In this document: positions 42,127 through 50,376 of the stretch, one piece after another
How the letters are laid out: the number at the start of each line of letters is the position of its first letter
Numbering within the stretch: the stretch's first letter is position 1
Assembly (NCBI GenBank): GCA_964632005.1
Contig: CAZWAP010000010.1
Span: 1 to 64,000, forward strand
Direction of reading: 5' to 3'
DNA from: CAZWAP01 sp964632005
GTDB taxonomy: Bacteria > Planctomycetota > Phycisphaerae > Sedimentisphaerales > Anaerobacaceae
Length of the DNA: 64,000 nucleotides
The notes under the pieces: generated by a model
Told to the model about the DNA's origin: nothing
The model's database searches: none
Seen by the model: only the letters and a program-made list of their open reading frames with translations
Made by a program: the position numbers and the translations under genes

Positions 42127-43173
42127 CTAAGCGCGCTGCTTTAACTGGACCAGGACCTTTTCATAGACCAAATCGACCGTGACATTGGTGATGGCGTGCC
42201 GGGGGTCGGTGCTGTTGGGTGCCGGGCCCCTGCCTTCGGGGTCGATGGCGGCGGTGCAATCCTTCCTGCCGTAAGGTGCGACCCTCGTTGGGTTCGATCG
42301 GCCGAAAATCATAACGAGCGGTCTGCCCAGGGCGGCGGCGATATGGCCGGGCCCGGTGTCATTGCTTACGACCAGGGCGGCGCTGCGCAGCAGCGCTACG
42401 AGCTGCCTGATGGACGTTTTGCCGGCGAGGTTGAGGACGGGGACCTCGGAGACGTCGGCGAGTCTCTGCACGAGGGGGATTTCTGAGGGAGAACCGGTGG
42501 CGAGGGCCGCCAGGCCGTGATCGCGGGAGAGTCGGGCGGCCAGGGCGGCGAAACGTTCGGCGGGCCAGCACTTCTGGCGGTGGGCGGAGCCGGGCACAAG
42601 GACGACGTAGCTGTGCGGTTCGATCCTGTGGTCGGCCAGGAGCTCGTTTACTTCGGCGGCGGCCTGGGGGTCGGCGGGCAGTTGAAAGTGGACGCGCAGG
42701 TCGGAGATACCGGCGGCGCGGAGGATTTCCATATAGCAATCGACCACGTGGGTGCAGTCGGGGCTCTGCTGGACTTTGTGGGTGTAGAGGAGGTGGGCAA
42801 GCTCCCTGCTGTTGGCTATTCCGAAGCGCTTCTTGCAGCAGGTGACACGGGCGAAAAAGGCCGTTCTGAACAGGCCCTGGAAGTCGAATACGGCGTCAAA
42901 TCGGCCGTGGTGGAGGCGGCGAAGGAAAGCGAGGAGCTGGACGAATGCCCGGGGATTGTACCAGGCCTTGCCCAGGTACTTGCGGTCGAACGGGACAACG
43001 CGGGTCAAATCGGGGTGGCCTTCAAGCAGTGGGGCGTATTCTCGCCGAATGAGCCAGCTAATCTCGGCATCGGGAAAGCTCCGCCTCAAAGCCGACAGGG
43101 CAGGCAGTACCTGGATGGTATCACCGAGGGCGCTGGGTTTTATAATCAGAATGTTCCTTGGGGTATCGGGCAT
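42127..43173 (-). CDS. glycosyltransferase family 9 (heptosyltransferase-like)
   Basis: 348 residues with the GT9 pattern. The N-terminal Rossmann segment is NILIIKPSALGDTIQVLPAL, the acceptor-side segment is FDAVFDFQGLFRTAFF, and the nucleotide-sugar pocket is VVSNDTGPGHIAAALGRPLVMIFG. Such enzymes add heptose or similar sugars to the lipopolysaccharide core. The ATG at 43173 has no Shine-Dalgarno sequence; it is chosen because the domain starts there. A promoter is seen at 43266-43294. The substrate is not deducible; planctomycetes do carry lipid A-type genes. Confidence 0.9.
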   Translation of the reverse strand: MPDTPRNILIIKPSALGDTIQVLPALSALRRSFPDAEISWLIRREYAPLLEGHPDLTRVVPFDRKYLGKAWYNPRAFVQLLAFLRRLHHGRFDAVFDFQGLFRTAFFARVTCCKKRFGIANSRELAHLLYTHKVQQSPDCTHVVDCYMEILRAAGISDLRVHFQLPADPQAAAEVNELLADHRIEPHSYVVLVPGSAHRQKCWPAERFAALAARLSRDHGLAALATGSPSEIPLVQRLADVSEVPVLNLAGKTSIRQLVALLRSAALVVSNDTGPGHIAAALGRPLVMIFGRSNPTRVAPYGRKDCTAAIDPEGRGPAPNSTDPRHAITNVTVDLVYEKVLVQLKQRA

Positions 43174-43265
43174 TTCTGAAGCGGGGCTGCCACGTGCCGT
43201 TGTGCGTCCCCAACGTCGCATTTTTCCTTGTCAGACTCGCGCTTTGCCGGACAGATCGCGGTCTT

Positions 43266-43294
43266 ATTGTAAGCCAGGAGCGAGTTTTGGACAA
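43266..43294 (-). promoter_or_regulatory. GT9 promoter
   Basis: On the minus strand, TTGTCC (plus 43289-43294), a 17-bp spacer and TACAAT (plus 43266-43271). The leader is about 85 bases. Confidence 0.5.
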
Positions 43295-43413
43295 TTGATT
43301 ATTTGCGCAGCCTTGTTGATCTGGCCGGCTGCTGTTGCAAGGGCGGCCGGCCTGGCGGGGAAAGAGCCACCTGCAATCACCGGGTTCGGGCCGGATAATT
43401 TGTAAGTTTGTTC

Positions 43414-43442
43414 TTGACGGGACGGCGGGGTCGGGGTTTAGT
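43414..43442 (+). promoter_or_regulatory. promoter of the OmpA-type lipoprotein gene
   Basis: TTGACG (43414-43419), a 17-bp spacer and TTTAGT (43437-43442). The leader is about 108 bases. Confidence 0.45.
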
Positions 43443-43557
43443 GATACAAACGGAGGATGGTGCGGGACGGCCTGGCTGCAAGAGTTTGCGGGCAAATGGC
43501 TTACGTTATTCTGAGGGGCAACGGAACAAGCTTAACCTCGTTGGAAAGGGCTGGACG

Positions 43558-44334
43558 ATGAGAACTATGAAGGTGTGGGCGTTTTTTCTTTCGTTTGTAT
43601 CGGTTGTGTTGTTGGGCGGATGTAATTCGCAGCTCAAGGACCTCAGGATTCAGAACGAGACCCAGCGCAAGCGGATAGCGGAGCTGGAGGCGGAGCTACA
43701 GGCCGGCGCGCTGCAACTGGACCAGTTGAAACGCCAGCTCTCCGATGCGCAGGAGAAAGCCAGCATCGAGGCCGACGCCCTCAAGCAGCAGATAACCGCG
43801 CTCGAGGCGGACCTTGCCAAGCGGAACGAATTGATCGAGTCTATGAAGCAAAAGCTGCTGTTCGGCACCGCGCTTCCTCCGGAGCTCAGCACGATGCTGG
43901 AGGATTTCGCCAAGGCTAACCAGGAGATAGTTGAGTTCGACGCCGATACGGGGATAGTGAAGTTCAAGAGCGACTTGCTGTTTGAAAAGGGCAGCGCGAC
44001 CGTTGCGCCGACGGCTATTGAAACGGTCAAATCGCTCTGCGCGATAATAAACTCCGAAGAGGGCAAGAAGTTCGACGTGATTATCGCCGGCCACACGGAT
44101 GACATTCCGATTCGCAAGGCTGCAACCAGGGCCGAGCATCCGACGAACTGGCATCTGTCGGCCCACAGGGGGATAGCGGTGCTCAACGTGATGACGGCGA
44201 ACCAGGTGGATCCGAAGCGGCTGAGCGTTCGGGCGTTCGGGGAGTATCGTCCCATTGAGCCGAATAAGCCGAACAAGGGCGGCAATCCGAAGAACAGACG
44301 CGTGGAGATTTATATCGTTCCACGGGGCCAGTAA
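43558..44334 (+). CDS. OmpA/Pal-type peptidoglycan-anchoring lipoprotein
   Basis: 258 residues. The lipoprotein signal ends VVLLGGC, so Cys22 would be lipidated. Residues about 25-105 are a long coiled coil (RIQNETQRKRIAELEAEL...LEADLAKRNELI). Residues about 130-258 form an OmpA-like domain that binds diaminopimelate of peptidoglycan: IIAGHTDDIPI, WHLSAHRGIAVLNVM, RAFGEYRPIEPN and NPKNRRVEIYIV. It tethers the outer membrane to the wall or spans the periplasm. AAAGGG lies 9 bases before the ATG. ndk follows after 35 bp. Confidence 0.92.
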   Translation: MRTMKVWAFFLSFVSVVLLGGCNSQLKDLRIQNETQRKRIAELEAELQAGALQLDQLKRQLSDAQEKASIEADALKQQITALEADLAKRNELIESMKQKLLFGTALPPELSTMLEDFAKANQEIVEFDADTGIVKFKSDLLFEKGSATVAPTAIETVKSLCAIINSEEGKKFDVIIAGHTDDIPIRKAATRAEHPTNWHLSAHRGIAVLNVMTANQVDPKRLSVRAFGEYRPIEPNKPNKGGNPKNRRVEIYIVPRGQ

Positions 44335-44369
44335 ACGCAGCGGCGCCAACGGGGTCCCGGACGAGCAGG

Positions 44370-44831
44370 ATGGCAGAGCGGACTTTGATAATACTCAAGC
44401 CGGATACTGTGCAGCGGCACCTGATCGGTGAGATTATAGGGCGGTTCGAGAAAAAGGGGCTTAAGCTGGTGGCCGGCAAGTTCGTACGGCTCAGCATAGA
44501 GCAGGCCAGGCAGCTGTACAGCGTGCACGAGGGTAAGCCTTTTTATGAGCCTCTTGTAGAGTACATTTCTTCTTGTCCGGTGCTGGTTACTGTCTGGGAA
44601 GCTGCCGGCGCGATAAAGACGGCGCGCAGGCTGATGGGTTCGACGTTCGGTTTCGAGGCCGAGCCCGGGACGATTCGCGGGGATTTTGGCTGCTCCGGGC
44701 GGTACAATCTGGTCCACGGCTCCGACAGCCCGGAGTCGGCCGAGCGTGAGATCGGGCTTTTTTTCGAGGACGCCGAAATCGTTGATTATGAATTCGGTGA
44801 TTCGGCCTGGTTGTACGAGAAGCAGCAGTAG
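44370..44831 (+). CDS. ndk: nucleoside diphosphate kinase
   Basis: Balances NTP and dNTP pools by moving the gamma phosphate through a phosphohistidine. 153 residues. TLIILKPDTVQRHLIGEII is the family start. H116 in NLVHGSDSPESAEREI is the phospho-acceptor with the usual HGSDS context. The usual VRGDFG appears as IRGDFG. The ribosome binding site is weak. Probably cotranscribed with the OmpA-type gene. Confidence 0.96.
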   Translation: MAERTLIILKPDTVQRHLIGEIIGRFEKKGLKLVAGKFVRLSIEQARQLYSVHEGKPFYEPLVEYISSCPVLVTVWEAAGAIKTARRLMGSTFGFEAEPGTIRGDFGCSGRYNLVHGSDSPESAEREIGLFFEDAEIVDYEFGDSAWLYEKQQ

Positions 44832-45337
44832 CGTGGGGGCACAAGCCGGGTCCCGGTGGTCCGGGGGGGCCGATAAACCGCGCCGGGCAAAGCAATCCAA
44901 GCGGTGAGGCCTGCGGTTCAGTTCGCGCAGCGTGGATTGATATCTGCGCTTTCGGCGCGACAGCCGGCCGGGGTCCGCCGGCACAGCCGTGCAGGTCGAT
45001 TCCTGGTCCGAGAAAGTTGAGCCGGCGTGCAAGACTATCCTGATTATGCCTGTCCGGAGGCTCCCGGTTCGCAGAGGCCCCGTCGGTGCGGCAGAAAAAG
45101 GGGTCTCCGCCGGGCCAGATCGCAATAAAAAAATAAGCGGGAATCGCCGAAAAACTGCTGGAAGTCCGCGTGGATTCGGCAGAAATGAGTAGAAAAGCGC
45201 CTCGGCAAGGCCCGTTGAGGGCGGCAGGGTGGAAAACGCGGCTCGTGCGCAAGGACATTGGGCTGCGTCGGCTTGAACAGATGGCGTGGTTTTTGGTATA
45301 ATTAGATTACGGTTCGTGAACTCAAGGAGGAAGGATA
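44832..45337. other. intergenic region before the beta-helix gene (506 bp)
   Basis: GC-rich. At its end it carries the beta-helix promoter. No ORF with motif support and no RNA gene are seen. A minus-strand T run (plus A run 45126-45132) lacks a good hairpin. Confidence 0.4.
45273..45302 (+). promoter_or_regulatory. promoter of the beta-helix protein gene
   Basis: TTGAAC (45273-45278), an 18-bp spacer and a perfect TATAAT (45297-45302), then a strong AAGGAGG ribosome binding site at 45324-45330. The leader is about 28 bases. Confidence 0.75.
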
Positions 45338-48082
45338 ATGAAGAAGATGCTTTTCGTCCTTGCCGTGCTTGTGCAGGGTTTTTGCGCCCAGGCGAAGATT
45401 ATTACGGTGGGGCCACCAGGCTCGGGCGCGGATTTCAATCGCATCCAGGACGCGATAGACCACTCCAGTGCGGCCGATACCATACGGGTCAATCCGTGGG
45501 TCTATGAGGAGACCGTCAGGTTCAACGGCAGGGCTGTGAAGCTCACCAGCCAGGACCCCGACATCCCCAGTATCGTCGAATCGACGATAATCTCGCCTCC
45601 GTCGGGCTATGCTGTGCGTTTCGCCTTTGGGGAGACGAACAGCTCGATAATCACGGGCTTTACCATTGCCGGCGGCGGGATCTACTGCGACGGCACATCG
45701 CCGATGATTTCGAAGAACATAATCAGGGATTGCCCGAATAACGGCATCACCGGCGCCAACGGAGCGGCGCCCCTTATTCTGGACAATACGATAACATCGA
45801 ACAGTGCATCGGGGATATACGAGTGCCACGGTGTCATCTCGGGCAACATCGTCAGTTACAACGGGGACGGCGGCGGGATATCGAGGTGCTCTGGGCAGAT
45901 AATCGCTAACGAGATAAGTAATAACTTCAGCAGCGGCAGCGGTGGGGGTCTGTACAGGTGCGGCGGAGAGATCGCGGGCAACCTGATAAGGGGCAACCGC
46001 GCGGCGGGCGACGGCGGAGGCGTGTACTGGGCCGGCGGGCCGGTCAGGGGCAACGTGATCGTAGCCAACAAGGCCGGTGGTTACGGAGGCGGGCTTTATC
46101 GCTGCAGCATCGGTGTAAGCCACAACATAATAGCGGGCAATCAGGCCGAGTCAGGCGGCGGACTGGATACCTGCTTTGGAACCATCGAGCACAATACCTT
46201 TGTGGGCAACCGGGCTGGTGTAGGGGGGGCGATGTCCTTCGTCATAGGGGTGGTTACTAACAACATCATCGCATTCAACGAGGCGGACGATACGGACAGC
46301 CTTTTCAACGTCAACAGCAACAGTTACAACAGCTTCTGGCCGAGCGCGAGCGACCATTTCGGGGGCGGGTCGTTGGCCGGGCCCGGAGACGCTATCAGGG
46401 ATCCCTGTTTTGCGGCGGACGGCTACTGGGACGCAAACGGCACGCCCGGCGATCCGGGCGACGATTTCTGGGTTGACGGTGATTATCATCTACGGTCGAA
46501 ATCAGGCCGGTGGGATTCGACCCTGGAGCTGTGGGTGTATGACAGCTCGACGAGTGCGTGCGTGGACGCCGGCGACCCCAATTCGGCCTGGCAGGAGGAA
46601 TACTGGCCTCACGGGGGGCGCGTGAACGCCGGGCGGTACGGCAATACCGGCGAGGCGAGTATGTCACTCTCCGGGGAGGGTAACGTCGCGGACCTGAATC
46701 TCGACGGACTTGTTGACTTCCGCGATCTTGCGCTTCTGGTGGATAAATGGCCCTGGCACATACCCCTGCTTCGCGAAGACCTGGACCGCAGCGGCGCGGT
46801 GTCGATGGCGGACTACGCCATACTGGTTGCGAACTGGCAGCCACTGCCTTTGCCGAGCCCCAACCCGATGACCTGGCAGAGCGAGCCGGCGCCGATTTCA
46901 GAAAGCGCCATCACGATGACCGCAACGGCTGCGAGCTCAAGCGATGGGACGGGGGTGGAGTACTTCTTCGAGGAGGTCAGCGGCAATGCGGGCGGCAGTG
47001 ACAGCGGCTGGCAGGACAGCTCCAGTTATACCGACAGCGGACTCGAAAGCGGCACCGAGTATTCCTACCGGGTCAAGGCGCGCAACAAGGGCAACAAGGT
47101 GGCGACGGAGTTTTCCGAGATACGCTCGGCTGTTACGCTCTCAGGGCCCAGCCCAGACCCGATGACGTGGTCGGCCGAGCCAGCAGCGACCGGTCACGAT
47201 GCGATCACGATGACCGCGACCGCTGCGAGCTCGAGCGATGGGACGGGGGTGGAGTACTTCTTCGAGGAGGTCAGCGGCAATGCGGGCGGCAGCGACAGCG
47301 GCTGGCAGGACAACCCCAGTTATACGGACACGGGATTGACGGGGGGGACAACGTACTGCTACAGACTCAAGGCGAGGAACAAGGGCAACAAGCTCGAGAC
47401 CGGGTTTTCCGAGCAGCGCTGCGCGACGACTGCCGAGGCCCCGGCTCCTACGCCGGATCCGATGACCTGGGCGATAGCCCCGGTGGCGACGAGCGCCGAG
47501 TCAATCACGATGACGGCCACGACGGGATCACCGGGAGACGGAACGGCCGTGGAGTACTTGTTCGAGAGGATAGGGGGCGGGACCAGCGGATGGCAGGGCA
47601 GTCCGGTCTATACGGAGACGGGCCTGGCAAAACAGACGACGTACTGCTACCGTGTCAAGGCCAGGAACGCGGGCAACTTGCGCGAGACGGCGTGGTCGGA
47701 GGTTCGCTGCGCGACCACTCCCTGCGACGATGTAACGCCGCCGAGCTTTCCGGTTCCGCCGGGTTACTGGGAGTATGAGCCCTGCGAGTGCAAGCACAGC
47801 TTCTCCAACCTGGACTGGTGGGCGGAGATGGTCGCGGCCGAGGCCATCGACGACAGCGGCTACGTTGAGTATTTCTTCGAGTGCATCGACGATGCGTCGA
47901 AGAGCAGTGGATGGCGTATCAGCCGGTGCTACGAGGTTTTCCTGGGCCGGCCGGACCAGGGATACAGCTTCCGCGTCAAGGCGCGGGATGCGTGCGGCAA
48001 CGAGACGTCGTGGTCGCCGGCAGTTCTGGTTCGCCGGTGCCCGGGCGGTGTCTGTCCGCCAGACGTCTGCGGAGGACCTTGA
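45338..48082 (+). CDS. secreted right-handed beta-helix protein with dockerin and Fn3-like repeats
   Basis: 914 residues with a signal peptide (LFVLAVLVQGFCAQA). Residues about 25-330 are a parallel beta-helix of N-x-I/V-x-x-N rungs (SKNIIRDCPNN, SGNIVSYNGDGGG, GNLIRGNRAAGDGGG), as in polysaccharide lyases and adhesins. Residues about 452-500 form a dockerin-like pair of calcium loops (DLNLDGLVDFRDLALLV and DLDRSGAVSMADYAILV). Four beta-sandwich modules follow, beginning NPMTWQSEP, DPMTWSAEP, DPMTWAIAP and after PPSFPVPP, each ending SYRVKARNKGNK-like as in fibronectin III. The last carries several cysteines (EPCECKH). The dockerin sits in the middle, not at the end. It could be an enzyme, an adhesin or a scaffold-bound protein; no catalytic residues can be assigned. 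Confidence 0.85.
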   Translation: MKKMLFVLAVLVQGFCAQAKIITVGPPGSGADFNRIQDAIDHSSAADTIRVNPWVYEETVRFNGRAVKLTSQDPDIPSIVESTIISPPSGYAVRFAFGETNSSIITGFTIAGGGIYCDGTSPMISKNIIRDCPNNGITGANGAAPLILDNTITSNSASGIYECHGVISGNIVSYNGDGGGISRCSGQIIANEISNNFSSGSGGGLYRCGGEIAGNLIRGNRAAGDGGGVYWAGGPVRGNVIVANKAGGYGGGLYRCSIGVSHNIIAGNQAESGGGLDTCFGTIEHNTFVGNRAGVGGAMSFVIGVVTNNIIAFNEADDTDSLFNVNSNSYNSFWPSASDHFGGGSLAGPGDAIRDPCFAADGYWDANGTPGDPGDDFWVDGDYHLRSKSGRWDSTLELWVYDSSTSACVDAGDPNSAWQEEYWPHGGRVNAGRYGNTGEASMSLSGEGNVADLNLDGLVDFRDLALLVDKWPWHIPLLREDLDRSGAVSMADYAILVANWQPLPLPSPNPMTWQSEPAPISESAITMTATAASSSDGTGVEYFFEEVSGNAGGSDSGWQDSSSYTDSGLESGTEYSYRVKARNKGNKVATEFSEIRSAVTLSGPSPDPMTWSAEPAATGHDAITMTATAASSSDGTGVEYFFEEVSGNAGGSDSGWQDNPSYTDTGLTGGTTYCYRLKARNKGNKLETGFSEQRCATTAEAPAPTPDPMTWAIAPVATSAESITMTATTGSPGDGTAVEYLFERIGGGTSGWQGSPVYTETGLAKQTTYCYRVKARNAGNLRETAWSEVRCATTPCDDVTPPSFPVPPGYWEYEPCECKHSFSNLDWWAEMVAAEAIDDSGYVEYFFECIDDASKSSGWRISRCYEVFLGRPDQGYSFRVKARDACGNETSWSPAVLVRRCPGGVCPPDVCGGP
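46867..47460 (+). repeat. tandem in-gene repeat encoding Fn3-like modules
   Basis: Two units of 294 and 300 bp, beginning at the GATGACxTGG sites (46867, 47161; a third, more diverged unit starts at 47461). The core 46910-47017 and 47204-47311 (108 bp) differs at about four positions, all synonymous, so 36 residues are identical. This points to recent duplication or gene conversion with selection on the protein. Confidence 0.85.
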
Positions 48083-48669
48083 GGGCTTATCGCGCGGGAT
48101 TTTCAGGCAAAGGGGCGCCGCAGGTGGGCGGGCATTCGGCGGGCATAGTCGCTGAGGCTTGAAGCGGAGAATATCCTTGCGGTCTATTCATTCTGGCTCG
48201 GCGGTGGCATCGGGCTCTTGCTCAAGGCGGTCAACCTGACGGCGTTGACGGTACCGCTGCGAAGCCGGCCGGCCAAAGAGGCGAGGGCGTGAGGCCGTCT
48301 CTATTTATCGCGGCATTTGGGCGGGCGCAGCGGCGTATCCGACCTGCGGAGGGTAATTTGCGAGCCTGCCAAGCGGCGAAAAATCCCGCACGAAAATTCC
48401 ACCACAATCGTCGGGACGATGGGGCTTCGGGCCGGGTGTTGACATCGCGTGCGCTTTGGGATAAAAGGAGTCTGCTGGCGTCTGAGAAGCCGTCGGTGGA
48501 CGGCGGATTTTGAATTACGGCAAAAGGAAGGCGGACTCGTTCATCCTGTGACGGGTAAGGGGCCCGGCCCCGAAAGATTCATCGGTCGGGTGCGGGCTTT
48601 GCTTGTCGAGCCGATTTCCCTGGCGAGCACCAAGGAGTCTTTTCGGGCTTCGCCTTTCGGAGGCACGTT
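48083..48669. other. intergenic region before the sugar-kinase homologue (587 bp)
   Basis: Open frames here are short and lack motifs. The only clear element is the promoter at 48439-48467, which gives the next gene a leader of about 195 bases. The leader is GC-rich (GGGGCCCGGCCCC near 48560) and might be structured, but I recognise no riboswitch. Confidence 0.4.
48439..48467 (+). promoter_or_regulatory. promoter of the sugar-kinase homologue
   Basis: TTGACA (48439-48444), a 17-bp spacer and TAAAAG (48462-48467). Confidence 0.5.
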
Positions 48670-50097
48670 ATGGCGGAGAAGAGCGTGAGCCTGGAGCAGG
48701 TGCTTGGGGGGCTGCCTCCGGTTTGGGGCGAGGATCTCCTGCCGGTAATAAGGGCGGAAATCGAGCGTGAGAAGCTCTCGCTGGTGGCGTTGTGCGATGA
48801 GCCGGCCGTGACGCAAACGCTGCACGACGTGGGCGTATTGACCCGCTGGGACGCCCCCACGGTCGTCCAGGAACTGAGCAGACAGGTGCCTTTGTTCGCG
48901 GTGCTGACCGATTCAGGAGGGCGGACCGACGACCAGGCGGTAAAAATCGTGCGCCAGATAGGAGCCAATATCCTCAGGGCGGCCCGGCCGATAAACCAGG
49001 ATTTCGAGGTCATCAGTTGCGGCGGACAGGCGCTGAGCAGTCGTATCCCCGGTGAGCTTAGCGCGCTTGCCGAGGCACTGGAGCTCAAAGACGCCGTGAC
49101 CGTCATCATCCCGTTTTGCCGGGAGAGCGGGACATACGCTGTCGGCGATGTGCTTTACCGCAGCCAGAGCGCGCAGTTGACGTCCGCCCGTGCCGACCCG
49201 TCTGCCGGCCAGGCGGCTTGCGACCTCAGGCGCTGGCTCAAAGAAAACGGAGGTTCGTGTTGGTCGGCTCGCCGCGTTGAATCGCTTACGATCCACGAGA
49301 TTCGCACGCTCGGGCCCGACGAGGTAGCCGGGCATCTGGCCGACTGCCCGCCGGGCGGTCTATGCCTCGTCAACGCGGCCGACCACCGTGATCTCGAGGT
49401 TGTTGCTCTGGCCATGCTCAAAGCCAGGCGGCAAGGCAGACGATTGCTCTGCCGATCGGCTCCATCATTTTTGCGGGTGCGTGCGGGTCTGCCGGTCCGC
49501 CCGCTGCTCACCGCCGCCGAGGTCGCTGCACCTTTTGCCCTCGCGGGCCTGCTTCTGATCGGCTCGTGCACGGCGCGGACGGCTGAGCAGCTATGCGAGC
49601 TGTTGGACAAGACGAGCGTATCGGCGATTGAGCTGCGTGCGGAACGCGCGTTGAGCCCCCGTCGCCGGGATAGAGAAATCGTCCGGATTGGCAGGCTTGC
49701 GAATAGAGCGATCTATAACGGCCGAGACACCGTGGTCTATACAACCAGCAAGCCCATTGCCGCAGAGGACCCGGAGAGCCACCGGCAGATCACCGGCCTG
49801 ATTTCGCAGGCCCTTGTGGAGGTGGTCCGCTCGGTAATCTATAGGCCGCGGTATATCCTCGCCAAGGGCAGCAGTACCTCCAGCGACATTGCCACCCGGG
49901 CGTTGAATGTCACGCGTGCAGAGGTGCTCGGCCGAATCCTTCCGGGCGTTCCGGTCTGGCGAACAGGACCGCAGAGCAAGTTTCCCGGGCTGTCTTACAT
50001 CACCTTTCCCGGCAACACTGGCCCGGTGGACGGAATCTCGCGGATCGTCCAAGACCTCAAATCAGACGGTGAGACGGTTCGGTCTGGTCGGGGGTGA
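48670..50097 (+). CDS. four-carbon acid sugar kinase family (DUF1537) homologue with altered active-site motifs
   Basis: 475 residues collinear with the whole family: LPPVWGEDLLPVIRAEI start, IIPFCRESGTYAVGDVLY, FLRVRAGLPVRPLL, and the C-terminal nucleotide domain YILAKGSSTSSDIATRAL with AEVLGRILPGVPVWRTGP and FPGNTGP. Family members phosphorylate erythronate/threonate-type acids. From my knowledge of the family, the N-terminal signature is LDDDPTGTQT and the substrate motif SRSDSTLRGH; here they read LCDEPAVTQT and SCGGQALSSR, so key Asp, Arg and His residues are missing. It may be inactive, regulatory or changed in specificity. GGAGG lies 6 bases before the ATG. An ABC-ATPase relic follows. 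Confidence 0.75.
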   Translation: MAEKSVSLEQVLGGLPPVWGEDLLPVIRAEIEREKLSLVALCDEPAVTQTLHDVGVLTRWDAPTVVQELSRQVPLFAVLTDSGGRTDDQAVKIVRQIGANILRAARPINQDFEVISCGGQALSSRIPGELSALAEALELKDAVTVIIPFCRESGTYAVGDVLYRSQSAQLTSARADPSAGQAACDLRRWLKENGGSCWSARRVESLTIHEIRTLGPDEVAGHLADCPPGGLCLVNAADHRDLEVVALAMLKARRQGRRLLCRSAPSFLRVRAGLPVRPLLTAAEVAAPFALAGLLLIGSCTARTAEQLCELLDKTSVSAIELRAERALSPRRRDREIVRIGRLANRAIYNGRDTVVYTTSKPIAAEDPESHRQITGLISQALVEVVRSVIYRPRYILAKGSSTSSDIATRALNVTRAEVLGRILPGVPVWRTGPQSKFPGLSYITFPGNTGPVDGISRIVQDLKSDGETVRSGRG

Positions 50098-50188
50098 CAC
50101 AAGTACAGGTGGTCTGGAGTCTGCGGTGCAGGCTTTTGAGCCGGGCCTGCGATTCAAGAGCCGGTCTATGCCGAGCATAGACGGGGAT

Positions 50189-50371
50189 CTGCCGGACTGC
50201 TTCTGTGATCCGCTCCGTCCGGGCGCCGCGGGCCCTCAGCGGGAGGACTGTGTTCTGGTACGCGCTGATATGCGGATAGAGCGCGCAGTCTTGAAAGACC
50301 ATCAGCACCTCGCGGTCCCGCGGCGGCAAATCTCGGGGCTGCTCGTCGAAGCGGAGTCTTGGCTGGAGAGA
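50189..50371 (-). pseudogene. fragment of a sugar ABC-transporter ATPase (MalK/UgpC-like)
   Basis: The minus strand reads LPPRDREVLMVFQDCALYPH then ISAYQNTVLPLRARGA, which matches the Q-loop region of MalK/UgpC-type ATPases (typically PPRDRDVAMVFQNYALYPH followed by V-x-x-N-x-x-x-P-L). Only about 60 residues survive: no Walker A, signature or Walker B part is present on either side. It lies in the 279-bp gap between the sugar-kinase homologue and the URO-D gene and appears to be the relic of a deleted transporter gene. Confidence 0.7.
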
Positions 50372-50376
50372 CCGCG

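Larger units (their letters stand above)
43174..43557. other. divergent control region between GT9 and the OmpA-type gene (384 bp)
   Basis: Holds the two promoters described separately. One plus-strand frame is open from about 43408 to the lipoprotein start but has no signal or motif there. No RNA gene is recognised. Confidence 0.45.

Noticed and set aside
45126..45260. Minus-strand T run as a terminator
   Set aside because: The preceding stem is only 3-4 base pairs, and no minus-strand gene lies upstream.
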